A stretch of DNA of 64,000 nt from contig NZ_QEWW01000003.1 in assembly GCF_003121895.1 (NCBI RefSeq), positions 233,635-297,634 of the forward strand. Reading direction: 5' to 3'. This DNA is from Ignatzschineria cameli. GTDB taxonomy: Bacteria; Pseudomonadota; Gammaproteobacteria; Cardiobacteriales; Wohlfahrtiimonadaceae. The notes below the pieces were generated by a model. The model did no database searches. It had not been told where the DNA came from and saw only the letters and a list, made by a program, of their open reading frames with translations. Shown here piece by piece: positions 17,340 to 26,213 of this stretch (position 1 is the stretch's first letter; every line of letters begins with the position of its first letter). A program made the translations under genes and the position numbers.

Positions 17340-18818
17340 TCACCAGATAAGATCGATCCCCGCTTGACGTAAGAAGCGCCGCTCACTCGAGAGATCTTCT
17401 AAAAAGAGCGGATGCTCTTTCAACCAATCTTTCTCAAAATGGAGCCGAATCTCATTATCGGAGACAATAATCTCAACCGTTGGAGACTCCTGTAAGTAAC
17501 GCCCCCGATTAAAAAGAACAGAGACGCGCAGAAGTAGCGTAATTTTCAAGAGATAATCGGGTAGTCCCACAAAGTCATCAAGATCGATTTTACGTTGATG
17601 GTTTCGAATAATTGTGGCCAATATCCGTTGATCCTGCTTACTAAAGCCATCGAGATCAGCATGTTCAACAAGATAGGCTGAGTGACGAAAATGGCGATGA
17701 TGGGAGATTGAAAGGCCGATCTCATGAAGATAAGAGGCCCACTTTAGGTAACGAAGCGCTTCCTCACTTAAAAGGATCTTTTCTCCCTCACTATTTTTCA
17801 ACATCTTAGCGAGTTTAAGGCTACTAATCGCCACCCTTCTCGCCTGCCCCTCATCCGCCCCTAAACGGGTAATAAGACTATTAATTGTCTCATCCCGGCG
17901 ATCTTTCTGCTGAACTCGCCCTAATAGATCAAAAAGGATACCCTCTCGCAGCGCCACATTTGTCACGCTCATCTGCTTAATGGAGAGAATTTTAAAAGCG
18001 GCCTGTAAGATTATTAACCCCGCCCCAATTACATCTGCCCGCAATTCACTAATATCAAAAAATTTTGCAATCTTTTTCACAGAACCTAGAGCAATAAATT
18101 TTCGTACTAGCCGTTTAAGCGCCTCCCCGGTAATAAGCTCATCTTCAAAACCTAAGTAGGTTATCAATGTCCCTATTGTCTTAATCGTGCCCGATGTCCC
18201 GACAAAATAGGCATCCTTATAGGGAATAAGATAACGTAATGACTGCAATTCAGATTCAATATAGACAAGCGCCTGATCATACCCTTTCTGGGTAAATGCT
18301 CGATCTGGGAAGAAGCGCTTCGTCATATTGACACAGCCCACATCCCGGCTGTAGGCCGATTTAATATTGCTCTGTTGCCCTAAGATAAACTCCGTACTAC
18401 CTCCGCCAATATCCATCACAAAGAGATCTTGATTCTCAACATGAACATATTGGGAAACTCCTAAGTAGATTAAACGCGCCTCTTCTCGCCCCGATATAAT
18501 ATCGATCGGCAGACCTAAAGCGGCCTCTGCCTCCTTAATAAAGCGCGGATCTTTCATCTTACGTAGCGTTAAGGTGCCAACTGCTCGGCAATTTTGAGGC
18601 GCAATATTGATCAGTCGCTCTCGAAACATCCGCAAACAGTGAAGCGCTCGCTCTCTAACAACAGGATCAATGCCCCCACCATCGAGTAAGCCATACCCTA
18701 GCTGTACCATCTCTTTGATACGATCAACCACCAAAATCCGACCATGATCTTCCTGCATCACCGCCATATGGAAGCTATTAGAACCTAAATCGATGACCGC
18801 ATAGATATTATCTTTCAT
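17340..18818 (-). CDS. ppx: Exopolyphosphatase / pppGpp phosphohydrolase (Ppx/GppA family)
   Basis: The start is placed at ATG 18818 (MKDNIYAVIDLGSNSF), which has GGAG seven bases upstream; an earlier ATG at 18833 overlaps that site. The 492-residue product has the actin-like ATPase fold with phosphate loops DLGSNSFHMAV and FVMDIGGGSTEFILG, the catalytic Glu region ISGREEARLIY, and a C-terminal HD-type helical domain (YLHEIGLSISHHRHFRHSAYL). Length fits Ppx/GppA of gammaproteobacteria. It removes terminal phosphate from polyphosphate, and some members hydrolyse pppGpp. No ppk is adjacent, so the choice of Ppx over GppA is not certain. Confidence 0.85.
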   Translation of the reverse strand: MKDNIYAVIDLGSNSFHMAVMQEDHGRILVVDRIKEMVQLGYGLLDGGGIDPVVRERALHCLRMFRERLINIAPQNCRAVGTLTLRKMKDPRFIKEAEAALGLPIDIISGREEARLIYLGVSQYVHVENQDLFVMDIGGGSTEFILGQQSNIKSAYSRDVGCVNMTKRFFPDRAFTQKGYDQALVYIESELQSLRYLIPYKDAYFVGTSGTIKTIGTLITYLGFEDELITGEALKRLVRKFIALGSVKKIAKFFDISELRADVIGAGLIILQAAFKILSIKQMSVTNVALREGILFDLLGRVQQKDRRDETINSLITRLGADEGQARRVAISSLKLAKMLKNSEGEKILLSEEALRYLKWASYLHEIGLSISHHRHFRHSAYLVEHADLDGFSKQDQRILATIIRNHQRKIDLDDFVGLPDYLLKITLLLRVSVLFNRGRYLQESPTVEIIVSDNEIRLHFEKDWLKEHPLFLEDLSSERRFLRQAGIDLIW

Positions 18819-18876
18819 GTCTGCTCCATTCATCGCAGAAACAATAACGCTAATATAATGACAACTTATCTTTCAG

Positions 18877-19656
18877 CTATCGTTCTGCTAAATAGTTACT
18901 TAAGCGGACAAAATCTTCGATCTGTAAATTTTCTGCCCGAATTTTAGGATCGATATCGAGGGATTCAATCTCCTCTTCACCCATCAATCCTTTCAAATTA
19001 TTACGCAACATCTTCCGCTTCATCGCAAAGGCCGCTTTAACGACCTCAAAAAAGAGCGCATCACTCTTAATGCCATAAGGATTGCCCTCGTAGGGAATCA
19101 GCCGGACAAATTGACTCATCACCTTTGGAGCGGGATCAAATGCATGGGGAGGAATCTCTAAGAGCGGAACCACCTCACAGTAGCGCTGTACCATAATAGA
19201 GAGTCGCCCAAATGCCGATTCTCCTGATTGAGCGGCCATACGATCAATAACCTCTTTTTGCAACATAAAGTGCATATCTTCAATCAGCTCAACATGCGCA
19301 AGAAGATGGAAGATGATCGGTGTAGAGATATTATAAGGAAGATTACCCACAACCCGCAGCTTTCTTCCCCCTTCACATAACTTTGCAAGATCCACCTGTA
19401 AAATATCATTGTTGATCACAGTTAAACCGCGCAATGACTCTAAGTAGGCGATCAGATCTCGGTCGAGCTCAATCACGGTCATCTCTTTTGCCGCGGCAAG
19501 CAGCGGACGTGTCATTGCTCCGAGGCCAGGTCCTATCTCAACAACTTTATCGCCCGGCTGAGGCATGATGGCGGCAACAATTTGAAAAATAATACTCTCA
19601 TCTACCAAAAAGTTTTGGCCAAATCGTTTCCGTGCTCTATGTTGGGGTTTATTCAT
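18877..19656 (-). CDS. rsmA: 16S rRNA dimethyladenosine transferase RsmA (KsgA)
   Basis: The start is taken at ATG 19656 (MNKPQHRARKRFGQNFL), because the RKRFGQNFL N-terminus is the conserved one and AAAGG precedes it. The 259-residue product has the SAM-binding motif VVEIGPGLGAMTRPL, acidic ELDRDL, and the catalytic NLPYNIS motif. It dimethylates two adjacent adenosines near the 3' end of 16S rRNA late in 30S assembly. In E. coli it is in the surA-pdxA-rsmA-apaGH operon; here surA is upstream but separated by its own terminator and a repeat array, and pdxA is absent. Confidence 0.95.
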   Translation of the reverse strand: MNKPQHRARKRFGQNFLVDESIIFQIVAAIMPQPGDKVVEIGPGLGAMTRPLLAAAKEMTVIELDRDLIAYLESLRGLTVINNDILQVDLAKLCEGGRKLRVVGNLPYNISTPIIFHLLAHVELIEDMHFMLQKEVIDRMAAQSGESAFGRLSIMVQRYCEVVPLLEIPPHAFDPAPKVMSQFVRLIPYEGNPYGIKSDALFFEVVKAAFAMKRKMLRNNLKGLMGEEEIESLDIDPKIRAENLQIEDFVRLSNYLAER

Positions 19657-19712
19657 TCTGATAACCTTTCTCTCTACTTTAACCGATCTGAATACGCTCA
19701 ATATTCTCGACA

Positions 19713-19776
19713 TCTTGATACCTTGATACCTTGATACCTTGATACCTTGATATTTTGATATCTTGATATCTCAATA
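19713..19776. repeat. Eight-copy 8-bp tandem repeat upstream of rsmA
   Basis: Four perfect copies of CCTTGATA (19721-19752) are flanked by four diverged copies (TCTTGATA, TTTTGATA, TCTTGATA, TCTCAATA). The array lies 57-120 bases upstream of the rsmA start codon on the side from which it is transcribed, so slippage could alter its promoter or leader. Confidence 0.92.
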
Positions 19777-19894
19777 TTGAATTTATGTTGAAGCTAAAAC
19801 GGAGCTTCATCACTCCGCTAAAACATTACTATAAAAAATATGATTGAAGAGCCATTTTAAAGGGTAAACCCGATTCTGACTATCAATGCTGATA

Positions 19895-19935
19895 AAAAAA
19901 GAGCTCCGATAGCCTATCTCTAGATTATCGGAGCT
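19895..19935 (-). terminator. Terminator of surA
   Basis: Perfect 10-bp stem AGCTCCGATA / TATCGGAGCT (19902-19911 and 19926-19935), loop of 14 bases, followed on the minus strand by a C and a run of seven T residues. This cuts surA off from rsmA. Confidence 0.9.
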
Positions 19936-20110
19936 ATGTTTTATGATCTGCTGCTACTTCTCTTGCATTTCTGACAATTTCTTACGCATCTGATTGCAGC
20001 ATCTTATGCGACACCTAACCATTCAACAATTATTAATTAAGTGATTTAGATAATTTTGATGATTTTGATGATTTTATTAAGCGCTTATCTTATTAAGCGT
20101 AAGCGATTAC

Positions 20111-21103
20111 CTAATTCTTCGTAGGAGTACCGACTCGCTTCTCAATATGAACATCCGACAACATTCTATTGAGCCACTCATCAAAGGTATCTCCCGCTTT
20201 TTTCCGGAAATAGAACTCACGCGCAACGTTACGGATCGTCTCATCATCTTGGAAACCTTTGCGTCGCTCTTCCACCTTAATTAAATGATATCCATAAGGC
20301 GTTCTCACAGGCTGACTAATCTCTCCAACAGGAAGCGTCATCATTGTTTTTTCAAAAGAGGGTGCTAACTGTCCAAGACCGACCCAACCTAAATCACCAT
20401 CTTGTGCCGCTGAAAAGGGATCTTGCGAGTTTGCTCGGGCAATATCTTCAAAGGTTCCATCACCGGAGATAATGCGATCTCTTAAACGATTCGCCTCCTG
20501 CAACGCCTTCGCCTCAGACTTATCTTTATTCACAGCCACTAAAATATGGCTTACCTTATGTTGCGGCACATCCGCACGCATCATCTCTTCTTTAAGACGC
20601 TTAAATTCTGCCGTCTTCATATAGAGATCAAGCTCTTTCTCTGTAATATTGATCCCTTGAACAACCTGATTTTGTAAACGTGAAGCTAACATCTGCCCAC
20701 GAATATTCTCACGATACTGATTAAAGTCCATTCCTTGATAGGCGATATACTCTTTTAAAGTCGCAACATCGGTACCATTTCGTGCAGCAATCTCCATAAT
20801 TGCGGCATCAACTTCATTATTTTGCACATAAAGACCTAGTTGTTTTGCAAATTGATCCTGAAATCTGCTCGTAATTAAGACACGAGCCACATGGTCTTCA
20901 AGCGCTGTTCCACTCATTCTCTGATTTGGCGGAAGATAGGCCATCTCCTGTTTTGCAAGATCTAATTCTCGTTGCCAGTCAGATAATGTGATAATGTCAT
21001 TATTGATCACTATCGCGATACCATCAACGGTTCCAAGACGCGCCATCGCACTTGGAAGGGATATAAACAAAAGAGCTATCAAAGATAAAATACGCAGTTT
21101 CAT
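20111..21103 (-). CDS. surA: Periplasmic chaperone SurA with a single parvulin domain
   Basis: This 330-residue protein has a signal peptide (MKLRILSLIALLFISLPSAMA), an N-terminal SurA chaperone domain beginning VDGIAIVINNDIITLSDW, and one parvulin PPIase domain (HKVSHILVAV ... FEDIARANSQDPFSAAQDGDLGWVGLGQLAPSFE ... VRTPYGYHLIKVEER, about residues 185-290). E. coli SurA is 428 residues with two PPIase domains, so one is missing here, as in some other bacteria. It escorts outer-membrane proteins through the periplasm. lptD, often upstream, is not present; proQ diverges instead. Confidence 0.9.
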   Translation of the reverse strand: MKLRILSLIALLFISLPSAMARLGTVDGIAIVINNDIITLSDWQRELDLAKQEMAYLPPNQRMSGTALEDHVARVLITSRFQDQFAKQLGLYVQNNEVDAAIMEIAARNGTDVATLKEYIAYQGMDFNQYRENIRGQMLASRLQNQVVQGINITEKELDLYMKTAEFKRLKEEMMRADVPQHKVSHILVAVNKDKSEAKALQEANRLRDRIISGDGTFEDIARANSQDPFSAAQDGDLGWVGLGQLAPSFEKTMMTLPVGEISQPVRTPYGYHLIKVEERRKGFQDDETIRNVAREFYFRKKAGDTFDEWLNRMLSDVHIEKRVGTPTKN

Positions 21104-21273
21104 AAAGGCTCACTTCTGAAAAATTCAATGAGTTATATCGATCGATTACCTCTCTAAAGAGTCATCTCAACACGTGTGTAAACAGAAGAATTTTACCACC
21201 TTAATGCAATTATCGCTAAGATATAATAAAATTAGCCTTAGCAAAAATTTTATAGATCTAGGTTTTGGAAATA

Positions 21274-21858
21274 ATGTCAAACGAAAATAATATACAACTA
21301 GAAGCATCGGCTCCCCAAGAAGAGGTTCATCTCTCGCCGCAAGAAGCTCGTCAAAAGCGCATCGAAATCTCCCAGCAGCTTCTTCAGAAGTTATCAGAAG
21401 AGTTTCCGAATATCTTTCCTAAGCCCAAGGATGGTCGTCCTGTTGCATTAGCGATTGGTATTCATAAGCAACTTATTCCGATCGTAACTGAATGGGGTTT
21501 TAGCGCGGTCAATCTCCGCTCTGCACTCGCTTGGTATACCAAGCAACTTCGCTATCAACAAGCGGTTGTCCATGCTCCTCATCGAACAAACCTCGATGGA
21601 ACAGAGGCTGAGGCAATTGATGATGAGCATCGCACCCTTGCTAAAGAGAATGTGGAGAAGATTCAGACGCTTCTAGCTAAGAAAAATCCAGAAAGAGCAA
21701 AAAAACGCGCTGAAAAGCAGGCACAAAAAGCACCTAGAAATCGCAAGCCGAAAGCCCCTAAAGCGCATGCATCAACCGCGAAAAAAGCGGTCGAGAAAGC
21801 GCCACAGCAGACGCTCGATGAGAAGATGCAATCGCTCCTCAACAAGTTCAATCAATAA
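21274..21858 (+). CDS. proQ: ProQ/FinO-domain RNA-binding protein
   Basis: The start is set at ATG 21274 (MSNENNIQLEAS). The 194-residue product has an acidic N-terminal tail, a ProQ/FinO domain at about residues 25-120 (SQQLLQKLSEEFPNIFPKPKDGRPVALAIGIHKQL, then a YTKQLRYQQAVV region) and a Lys/Ala-rich C-terminal tail (KKRAEKQAQKAPRNRKPKAPK). The family binds structured RNAs and acts as an sRNA chaperone. It is divergent from surA and followed by short repeats before argS. Which RNAs it binds is not known; the name proQ is used for the family. Confidence 0.8.
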   Translation: MSNENNIQLEASAPQEEVHLSPQEARQKRIEISQQLLQKLSEEFPNIFPKPKDGRPVALAIGIHKQLIPIVTEWGFSAVNLRSALAWYTKQLRYQQAVVHAPHRTNLDGTEAEAIDDEHRTLAKENVEKIQTLLAKKNPERAKKRAEKQAQKAPRNRKPKAPKAHASTAKKAVEKAPQQTLDEKMQSLLNKFNQ

Positions 21859-21886
21859 CACGAAAATTCTCTAGAGTCGCATTAGC

Positions 21887-21914
21887 GCATTATGCATTAT
21901 GCATTATGCATTAT
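21887..21914. repeat. Four-copy 7-bp tandem repeat
   Basis: Four perfect head-to-tail copies of GCATTAT lie between proQ and argS. A second small array (AATCTGC units) follows around 21945-21960. Confidence 0.9.
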
Positions 21915-22038
21915 TCAATGAGCGTTAGATATCAGCTTGATCTGTAATCTGCAATCTGCAATCCATAATGAACTATAACGCTAATAGCGACTCTTTTTTC
22001 TCTCGTGTCTATTTTAGAAAACAGACTAAAAGTACCGT

Positions 22039-23757
22039 ATGAAACAGATTCCTATCCGTATTATTAAACAGGCCCTCCAACAAGTTGCAGAGCGTGAAGA
22101 GGTCGATATCGATCTTGCGCTTGCTGAAAAGAGTGTCGAGAGAACCCGTGACCTAAGCCATGGTGACTTTGCTAGCAATATTGCGATGATGTGTGCTCGC
22201 CCCTTTAAGAGCAATCCTCGCGCTTTAGCTGAAAAGATTATCGAGGCTATAGGCCAACAGCCTGAAATTGCAAAGATCGAAATCGCAGGCCCAGGATTCC
22301 TCAACTTTACCTTTAAACCTGAGGTCTATCATCAAGAGCTCCAAGAGGTGCTTGCGAAGAGTGATCAATATGGTCATAACAGTAGTGGAAATCGTGAAAA
22401 AGTACAGATTGAATTTGTTTCTGCAAATCCAACCGGTCCTCTTCATGTCGGTCACGGCCGTGGCGCTGCTGTGGGGGACTCCATAGCGCGTCTTCTAGAA
22501 GCGAATGGTTTCGATGTGACTCGTGAATTCTACTATAACGATGCCGGCGCTCAGATCGACAATCTTGCTGCATCAGTCAAAGCGCGTATTGATGGAAAAA
22601 CACCGGAAGATACAAGCTGGCCAGAAGATGGTTATCGCGGCGAATATATTATCGATATTGCCCGAAGCTATCTAGCAAAAGAGAGCGTTGCCGCAGATGA
22701 TCGCGAAATTACAGCTTCCGGTGATCCTGATGATATAGAGAATATCCGCGACTTTGCCGTTGCTTACCTTCGTCGTGAGCAGGATCTTGACCTTCGTGCC
22801 TTCGATATCAACTTCGATGTCTACTATCTCGAATCCTCTCTCTATAAAGATGGCGCGGTCGATCGCGTTGTCGAGAGATTGATTGAAAAAGGGGTTACCT
22901 ATGAAGAAGATGGTGCGCTCTGGCTCAAAACGACAGAATATGGCGATGATAAAGATCGTGTCATGCGCAAAAAAGAGGGGGGTTATACCTACTTTGTCCC
23001 CGATGTTGCTTATCATGAGAAGAAGTGGGAACGTGGTTTCCGCTTTGTGATCAATGAACAAGGTGCCGATCACCATGGCACAATCTCTCGAGTAAGAGCG
23101 GGTCTTCAGGCTCTCGATATCGGCATTCCCCAAGGATGGCCAGAATATATTCTCCATCAGATGGTTATGGTATTACGTGATGGTAAAGAGGTGAAGATCT
23201 CTAAACGGGCCGGTGCTTATGTTACATTGCGTGATCTAATCGATGAAGTTGGTAAAGATGCAACTCGTTACTTCCTTGCCGCGCGCAATCCTGATTCTCA
23301 ACTTCAGTTTGATATCGATCTTGCACTCTCACAATCGAGTGATAACCCAGTCTACTATATCCAGTATGCGCATGCTCGCATCTGCTCAATCTTGGCGGAG
23401 AGAGCTAAACAAGCACAACCATTCGACCCTCAATTTGCAGCACAACACCTCTTAGAGCTAACAGCTACGGCGGAGTATCGTTTAATGCGAACTCTCTCAA
23501 GCTTTGGAGAGATGGTTGCCACGGCGGGACGTAATCGTGCTCCTCATCTGATTGCGAATTATCTGCAAGAACTCGCGGCAGATGTCCATAGCTATTACAA
23601 TGCAAAAGATGAATCAGGCAATACGATTCGAATCTTAACAGATAATGAATCAGAGAGAGGACGTCAAGATGCTAAACTCTATCTTTTAATGGCGGCAAAA
23701 CAGATTCTCGCAAATGGATTAACGCTATTAGGACTTTCAGCTCCGACAAAGATGTGA
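22039..23757 (+). CDS. argS: Arginyl-tRNA synthetase
   Basis: This 572-residue class I synthetase has an N-terminal Add-1 domain, the HIGH-type motif [14 protein letters not shown] (about residues 133-146), and the KMSKS-equivalent [12 protein letters not shown] loop near 385. The C-terminal DALR anticodon-binding domain covers the last 120 residues. It charges tRNA(Arg). The Shine-Dalgarno site is poor. The SPOR-domain gene follows ten bases later, the same order as in many gammaproteobacteria. Confidence 0.96.
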   Translation: MKQIPIRIIKQALQQVAEREEVDIDLALAEKSVERTRDLSHGDFASNIAMMCARPFKSNPRALAEKIIEAIGQQPEIAKIEIAGPGFLNFTFKPEVYHQELQEVLAKSDQYGHNSSGNREKVQIEFVSANPTGPLHVGHGRGAAVGDSIARLLEANGFDVTREFYYNDAGAQIDNLAASVKARIDGKTPEDTSWPEDGYRGEYIIDIARSYLAKESVAADDREITASGDPDDIENIRDFAVAYLRREQDLDLRAFDINFDVYYLESSLYKDGAVDRVVERLIEKGVTYEEDGALWLKTTEYGDDKDRVMRKKEGGYTYFVPDVAYHEKKWERGFRFVINEQGADHHGTISRVRAGLQALDIGIPQGWPEYILHQMVMVLRDGKEVKISKRAGAYVTLRDLIDEVGKDATRYFLAARNPDSQLQFDIDLALSQSSDNPVYYIQYAHARICSILAERAKQAQPFDPQFAAQHLLELTATAEYRLMRTLSSFGEMVATAGRNRAPHLIANYLQELAADVHSYYNAKDESGNTIRILTDNESERGRQDAKLYLLMAAKQILANGLTLLGLSAPTKM

Positions 23758-23767
23758 TGTATAGAGT

Positions 23768-24514
23768 ATGCCAAAAATTGATCAAGTACAGATAAAAGGA
23801 CAATGGAGAAGGGTGAAAGCCTTTCTCCGATTCTTTCGTAGAACACCGACTCGTGGTGAGTTTGTAGTCTATGCGATCATTGTTGCCGCAGTCATTGCAA
23901 TCTCTCTCTTCTTTGCCCATCATGCAGAGAAACGTGCGGCTGAAAAAGAGGCACGACGTATTGCTCAGGAGGAGCGCGCACTAGCAAGAGAACTTGAGAA
24001 GCAGAAACCCTTCTCTCCAGAAGAGATTCAGATTCCAGAATCGGAATTCTCCTTCTATGAACAGCTTGCTAATCGCTCCTTCCATATGCCAGGAGAGGAG
24101 ACAATCGGTGGCCGAAATTTTAGCGAGGTGCCGATGGTTCCTAAAGAGGAGAAAAAACCGCTCAAATTTGAATTAATTAGCCAGCCTTCCGGCTATGAAT
24201 CGGTCGATAAGGAGATCAAGAGTGAATTAGCGCTCGAGCTACTTTCTGTCTCTGAGTATGTAGCACCTGAACCCGATCGGGATCAAGGGGTACAGAAAAA
24301 GTTGCAGACAGGAAGTTTTTCCTCAACTTTTGAGGCCAATATCCATAAATCACAACTCGAATCGATGGGATATACACCCACTGTTAATAAAGTAACGGTC
24401 AATGGAAAGACTGTTTATCGTGTACAGATTGGCCCCTTCAGCCAGAAAGATCTTGCTCAAACAAAACGTTACCTCGATGAGCAACGAATTCCTTTTATTG
24501 AGGTTAAACCCTAA
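23768..24514 (+). CDS. SPOR-domain inner-membrane protein (FtsN-like)
   Basis: This 248-residue protein has a basic cytoplasmic N-terminus, one membrane helix (about residues 32-49), a charged periplasmic linker, and a C-terminal SPOR domain (KLQTGSFSSTFEANIHKSQLESMG, then VYRVQIGPFSQKDLAQTKRYLDEQ) from about residue 175. SPOR domains bind denuded glycan at division septa. Position right after argS, as for many FtsN/DedD-type genes, suggests a cell-division role. Whether it is the essential FtsN cannot be decided, as the short FtsN activating motif is not clear. Confidence 0.78.
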   Translation: MPKIDQVQIKGQWRRVKAFLRFFRRTPTRGEFVVYAIIVAAVIAISLFFAHHAEKRAAEKEARRIAQEERALARELEKQKPFSPEEIQIPESEFSFYEQLANRSFHMPGEETIGGRNFSEVPMVPKEEKKPLKFELISQPSGYESVDKEIKSELALELLSVSEYVAPEPDRDQGVQKKLQTGSFSSTFEANIHKSQLESMGYTPTVNKVTVNGKTVYRVQIGPFSQKDLAQTKRYLDEQRIPFIEVKP

Positions 24515-24731
24515 GTAACCCCTTCAATAGCTGATGTTTTGACGCCGCCTTTAATCACTTTAATCAAAAAAATATTTCTTCTCCTACCCTTATAAAGAGC
24601 GCTACTTATGAGTGGCAATACTCACGCTCTAATTCATATCAATTGCCGATCAATAAATTTAAAATAACGCCTAAATAGCGTATAGTGTAACAATCCTATT
24701 TATACTCATTACATGATTTAAGGTTTTTACT

Positions 24732-25301
24732 ATGTCTCGTGGAATTAATAAAGTTATTCTTGTTGGTCGTCTCGGTAATGACCCTGATGTTCGTTACACT
24801 GCGGCAGGTAGCGCCGTTACTACGATCTCTGTTGCAACATCAGAGAGTTGGAAGGACCGCAATACTGGACAGCAGCAAGAACGCACTGAGTGGCATCGCG
24901 TAGTCTTTTTTGGTCGTTTAGCAGAGATTGCAGGACAATATCTCAAAAAAGGAAGCCAAGTCTATGTCGAAGGTTCACTTAGAACTAATAAGTACACCGA
25001 CAAAAATGGTATTGAGCGCTACTCAACAGATATCAATGCAAATGAATTGCAGATGTTAGGAGGCGGTGGTGGCGGTAATAACTTTGGCGGCCCGGCGGCA
25101 TCCTCTGGTTACCCTGATTTTAACCAAGCTCCTCAACAGGACTCATATGGTGGAGGCGGAGCACAACAATCAGCACGCCCGAACCCCAACCAAGGATATG
25201 GCCAACAAGGGCAAAATCAAAGCTTTAATCAACCAAAACAGCAAGATAGTGGTAGCGCTATGGATGATTTTGATGACTTCGATAATGATATTCCCTTCTA
25301 G
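24732..25301 (+). CDS. ssb: Single-stranded DNA-binding protein
   Basis: This 189-residue protein has the OB fold [40 protein letters not shown] (residues 1-40) and [35 protein letters not shown] flexible Gly/Gln/Asn-rich linker and the acidic tip [12 protein letters not shown] follow. The DIPF tip recruits partner proteins. AAGG precedes the ATG at suitable spacing. uvrA, often divergent from ssb, is not here, and no LexA box was seen upstream. Confidence 0.97.
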   Translation: MSRGINKVILVGRLGNDPDVRYTAAGSAVTTISVATSESWKDRNTGQQQERTEWHRVVFFGRLAEIAGQYLKKGSQVYVEGSLRTNKYTDKNGIERYSTDINANELQMLGGGGGGNNFGGPAASSGYPDFNQAPQQDSYGGGGAQQSARPNPNQGYGQQGQNQSFNQPKQQDSGSAMDDFDDFDNDIPF

Positions 25302-25372
25302 AGAGCTATCTCTAAAGAAATTCACTCTCTGAATACTCTTGATATCTAAAAAAACATCTAAAAAGAGATCGT

Positions 25373-25397
25373 AGCCTAGCTTTATGCTAGGCTTTTT
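25373..25397 (+). terminator. Rho-independent terminator of ssb
   Basis: Perfect 8-bp stem AGCCTAGC / GCTAGGCT (25373-25380 and 25386-25393) with a 5-base loop, followed by T residues. Confidence 0.9.
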
Positions 25398-25512
25398 CAT
25401 ATCGCTATAAAATCACCCTTTAAATCCCTATAATGAAGAGGAAAAGCAATGCCTTAATGGAGGCTTATCTAAGCTACGAAAATTGTCATTACCGATTTAT
25501 AAGGAGGATAAT

Positions 25513-26142
25513 ATGATGGAGCACCAGCCCCCTCTCATCGCAAAAAAAGCGGATCTTAGAGATCTCTTTAGTAGAGCTAGAACAGAATTATCAACAGATC
25601 AATATCAACACTATTCCCAACAAGTTCGTCAACAGCTTTTGACCTATCTCTCTGAGCAAAAAACTGCATGCACCCATATTCACCTCTTTCTTCCTATTGA
25701 AGCAAAACGGGAGGTCGATCTTCGTCCATTATTACCGACATTATGGCAACAAGGTATTAAGATCACTGTCCCTAGAGTAGTAGAGGGCTCTCTTGAACAC
25801 GTTCCTCTTACCGCAGAAACCGCATTAGAGAAGAATCCGTGGGGCATTTGGGAACCCGCACGCCACTATGCACCCTTAATGCCAGAAGAGATCCACACCA
25901 TTACAACGGTAATTACCCCCCTCTTAACCTGTGATTTATCGGGTAATCGTGTCGGTTATGGGGGTGGCTTTTATGATCAATTTTTTAAGGAGTACCCTCA
26001 ACTTAAAAGAGTTGGTATCGGCCTCTTTCCTCCGGTAGAGAGAGTAATAGATAGCTACTCCGGCGATATTCCCCTCGATGATTATCTCTCCCCTAAAGCG
26101 ATCATCCACTTTCAAAATAGAAAAGAGAGACCAATGAGATAA
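25513..26142 (+). CDS. 5-formyltetrahydrofolate cyclo-ligase family protein
   Basis: The start is fixed at ATG 25513 (or the adjacent ATG 25516) by a full AAGGAGG at 25501. The 209-residue product has an early basic Lys/Arg-Asp-Leu region (KKADLRDLFSRAR), FLPIEAKREVDLRPLL, and the C-terminal signature LSGNRVGYGGGFYDQFF (about residues 150-166), which binds ATP and folate. The enzyme converts 5-formyl-THF to 5,10-methenyl-THF. In E. coli this gene (ygfA) follows 6S RNA; here only about 115 bases separate it from the ssb terminator, so no 6S RNA fits. A TATAAT at 25429-25434 may be its -10 element. Confidence 0.88.
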   Translation: MMEHQPPLIAKKADLRDLFSRARTELSTDQYQHYSQQVRQQLLTYLSEQKTACTHIHLFLPIEAKREVDLRPLLPTLWQQGIKITVPRVVEGSLEHVPLTAETALEKNPWGIWEPARHYAPLMPEEIHTITTVITPLLTCDLSGNRVGYGGGFYDQFFKEYPQLKRVGIGLFPPVERVIDSYSGDIPLDDYLSPKAIIHFQNRKERPMR

Positions 26143-26213
26143 TATCGAAGATAATACCGACGAGACAATAGAGTGATAAAATAGCCCTTCCCTTAGCGAT
26201 GGAGATCAAAGAG

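Noticed and set aside
25398..25512. Possible 6S RNA upstream of the 5-formyl-THF cyclo-ligase gene
   Set aside because: Only about 115 bases are free between the ssb terminator and the start codon, too short for 6S RNA, and no long bulged hairpin is seen.
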